Assembly: GCA_945971355.1 (NCBI GenBank)
Contig: CAMFPD010000101.1
Coordinates: 1 to 7,524, forward strand
DNA length: 7,524 nucleotides
DNA from: an uncultured Lachnobacterium sp.
Lineage (GTDB): Bacteria > Bacillota > Clostridia > Lachnospirales > Lachnospiraceae
Direction: 5' to 3'
Every line of letters begins with the position of its first letter. Positions within the stretch are counted from its first letter, which is position 1. Shown here piece after piece: positions 6,841 to 7,524 of this stretch. The notes beneath the pieces are model-generated. The model searched no databases. It worked only from the letters and a program-made list of their open reading frames with translations, and was not told the origin of the DNA. The translations under genes were made by a program, and so were the position numbers.

Positions 6841-7120
6841 CTAAACTTCAATATCCAATGGTTTTTACCTCTCTCTTCTCTTGTATATTAGTTTTTATCT
6901 TCCGATTCTACTTTCTTTCGTTTACCTCAAATGGTTCTTAGGACTGGCTCCGTATACGATCAACTTTTCTTTCCGAAACTCCATCCAATTCACTTTAGTT
7001 TAATTAACCACTGGTTTCTCGTCTATAGTACCGGTTTGCTAGGGTTGCTCCTTACCAAAACTGCTATCTCCTTTGGACTGTACCTCCTTTTTTGTTTTAT
7101 GCTTGTTTCTTTGTTTTGTT
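6801..7120 (-). ncRNA. Predicted structured noncoding RNA of about 320 nt, family not recognised
   Basis: A transcript is bounded by a strong promoter (7127-7155, with an upstream A/T tract) and an intrinsic terminator (6801-6840). The RNA is purine-rich and no convincing open reading frame lies in it. Pairings I can draw include CCAAAG/UUUUGG (7076-7071 with 7060-7055), AACC/GGUU around 7016-7006, AAACU/AGUUU (7001-6997 with 6980-6976), and a 13-bp hairpin with a two-base bulge and one mismatch (arms 6894-6881 and 6858-6843), just before the terminator. Three Shine-Dalgarno-like motifs (AAGGAGG, AAAGGAG, TAAGGAG) lie near the 5' end and are not followed by usable starts. The 5' and 3' ends do not pair, unlike 6S RNA, and conserved segments of SRP RNA, tmRNA, RNase P and T-boxes are absent. 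It may be a free RNA or the terminated leader of the EAL gene about 200 bases downstream. Confidence 0.6.
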
Positions 7121-7126
7121 GTATTT

Positions 7127-7155
7127 AATATATCACACTACTTATAACCTGTCAA
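7127..7155 (-). promoter_or_regulatory. Strong sigma-A promoter of the predicted ncRNA
   Basis: The minus strand has a perfect TTGACA (7150-7155), a 17-base spacer and TATATT (7127-7132) preceded by a TGn extension. The predicted start is near 7120. This is as good as promoters of stable RNA genes. Confidence 0.8.
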
Positions 7156-7190
7156 CATATTTTTCAAAATATTTTTCTTTTTTATTATAA
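7156..7190 (-). promoter_or_regulatory. A/T-rich UP-like element upstream of the ncRNA promoter
   Basis: Directly upstream of the -35 the minus strand is made of A-runs broken by T-runs (AAAAAAG, AAAAATATTTTG, AAAAATATG). Such tracts bind the alpha subunit of RNA polymerase at stable-RNA promoters. The composition is visible; the function is inferred. Confidence 0.5.
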
Positions 7191-7295
7191 TTGTCTGTCA
7201 TTTTCTTCTTGCCATTGAATTTGACATATTTCTATTAAATTAATTCCAAGCTTGAGGGTGGTTCTTGAGAGCTGCTCTTCTTTGGTATTACACAC

Positions 7296-7321
7296 AAAAA
7301 AGACAAGCCCTAAGCTTGTCT
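7296..7321 (-). terminator. Intrinsic terminator facing left
   Basis: On the minus strand AGACAAGC (7321-7314), loop TTAGG, GCTTGTCT (7308-7301) is followed by a run of T's (7300-7296). It would stop transcripts arriving from the right edge before they reach the ncRNA promoter. The gene it serves is not visible. Confidence 0.7.
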
Positions 7322-7337
7322 CAGACTGTAGACAAAG

Positions 7338-7365
7338 TCCCGCACTCCTGTGCGGGATTTTTCTT
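7338..7365 (+). terminator. Intrinsic terminator, mainly plus strand
   Basis: TCCCGCAC (7338-7345) and GTGCGGGA (7350-7357) form a perfect 8-bp GC-rich stem with a TCCT loop, followed by TTTTTCTTT. A's before the stem extend the pairing and could make it weakly bidirectional. No plus-strand gene upstream was found for it to serve. Confidence 0.7.
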
Positions 7366-7372
7366 TGCTAAG

Positions 7373-7420
7373 TACCAGAATGTCCAGTGTTTATGCGGAT
7401 TTTTCGGCACTTTTCTGGTA
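7373..7420. repeat. 8-bp inverted repeat spanning the right-edge promoter
   Basis: TACCAGAA (7373-7380) and TTCTGGTA (7413-7420) are perfect inverted copies 32 bases apart. The right arm overlaps the extended -10 element. It could be an operator or part of an element end; neither is proven. Confidence 0.45.
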
Positions 7421-7424
7421 TAAT
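7416..7424 (+). promoter_or_regulatory. Extended -10 promoter reading toward the right edge
   Basis: TGGTATAAT is a TGn extension with a perfect TATAAT (7419-7424). No clear -35 is seen at 17 bases. Transcription would start near 7431, about 27 bases before an ATG at 7458. Confidence 0.6.
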
Positions 7425-7457
7425 AGAAGTATCAAATCAAGGTAGGTAGGGAAGCTC

Positions 7458-7524
7458 ATGGGAAGAGATCTCTGAAAGAAAAGAATGACAAGGACGATGA
7501 TGATAATGACAGTACACCATCAGC
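7458..7524 (+). pseudogene. Possible frameshifted start of a gene running off the window
   Basis: ATG at 7458, with a weak AGGGA site before it, reads MGRDL and then TGA. Two bases out of frame, the sequence is open to the window edge from 7427 and encodes lysine- and aspartate-rich residues (KEKNDKDDDDNDSTPSA) but contains no start codon. Removing one CT from the CTCT at 7470-7473 would join MGRDL to KEKND. This suggests a broken gene start, a sequencing slip, or no gene at all. A second in-frame ATG at 7485 is another possible start. I do not recognise the product; the promoter just upstream is the main support. Confidence 0.25.

Noticed and set aside
6922..6984. 20-codon minus-strand frame (MEFRKEKL...) inside the predicted RNA
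   Set aside because: No ribosome binding site is placed before its ATG and the length is within chance expectation; conservation would be needed to revive it.
6801..7120. 6S RNA, SRP RNA, tmRNA, RNase P or T-box identity for the predicted RNA
   Set aside because: The ends do not pair into a 6S-like rod, and the SRP GGTCCGGAAGGAAGCAGCC segment, tmRNA ACCA end, RNase P GAGGAAAGTCC core and T-box GGGTGGNACCGCG are not present.
6931..7128. 65-residue plus-strand reading frame with a hydrophobic C-terminus
   Set aside because: No Shine-Dalgarno precedes its ATG, it is the complement of the predicted RNA and its promoter, and its hydrophobicity comes from T-rich sequence.
7221..7226. Plus-strand TTGACA as a -35 box
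   Set aside because: No acceptable -10 hexamer lies 16-18 bases downstream.
7325..7400. 25-codon minus-strand frame ending in FVYSLRQA near the right-edge terminators
   Set aside because: Suggestive of a gene or transposase tail, but it is short, has no start signal and passes through the terminator hairpin; not enough to annotate.
7441..7449. GGTAGGTAG, resembling the 3' part of the c-di-GMP-I riboswitch
   Set aside because: The other conserved segments of that riboswitch (such as CACGCACAGGGCAAACC and the GACGCAAAGCC region) are absent upstream.

Overview
The window looks like chromosomal DNA from an AT-rich, low-GC Gram-positive anaerobe, most likely a member of the Clostridia close to the Lachnospiraceae (Butyrivibrio-like genera are a reasonable guess, not proven). 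The grounds are the block tmcAL / ackA / DUF177 / rpmF, the L32 N-terminus MSICPKN, strong AGGAGG-type Shine-Dalgarno sites and consensus sigma-A promoters. 

Left block (1-3153): on the minus strand lie acetate kinase (ackA), then a YceD/DUF177 protein, then the first seven codons of ribosomal protein L32 (rpmF, cut by the window edge). ackA has its own promoter. DUF177-rpmF has a separate, perfect-consensus promoter that starts just after the ackA stop. Divergent to ackA, on the plus strand, is tmcAL (formerly ylbM), the acetate-dependent tRNA(Met) cytidine acetyltransferase. Its extended -10 promoter is packed back to back with that of ackA. AckA interconverts acetate/ATP with acetyl phosphate/ADP and TmcAL consumes acetate and ATP, so the two neighbours share metabolites.

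Middle block (3140-6600): aroB (3-dehydroquinate synthase, shikimate pathway) runs on the minus strand and overlaps the tail of tmcAL by 14 bases. Only 14 bases upstream of its GTG start ends a 777-residue membrane protein with a 7TM-like N-terminus, a PAS-like linker, a degenerate GGDEF domain and an intact EAL domain, predicted to be a c-di-GMP phosphodiesterase. The two are probably co-transcribed from an extended -10 promoter near 6665, followed by a 13-bp direct repeat that looks like an operator.

Right block (6601-7524) holds no convincing protein gene. Its most interesting content is a predicted stable RNA of about 320 nt on the minus strand (about 7120 to 6801). It has a UP-like A/T tract, TTGACA-17 bp-TATATT, several predictable hairpins, a cluster of Shine-Dalgarno-like GGAG motifs and a strong intrinsic terminator. 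I do not recognise it as 6S, SRP, tmRNA, RNase P, a T-box or a known c-di-GMP riboswitch. It could be a free small RNA or the attenuated leader of the EAL-aroB operon. Further right are a minus-facing terminator, a plus-facing hairpin terminator, an inverted repeat, an extended -10 promoter and a possibly frameshifted start of another plus-strand reading frame, which may be the edge of a mobile or decayed element.
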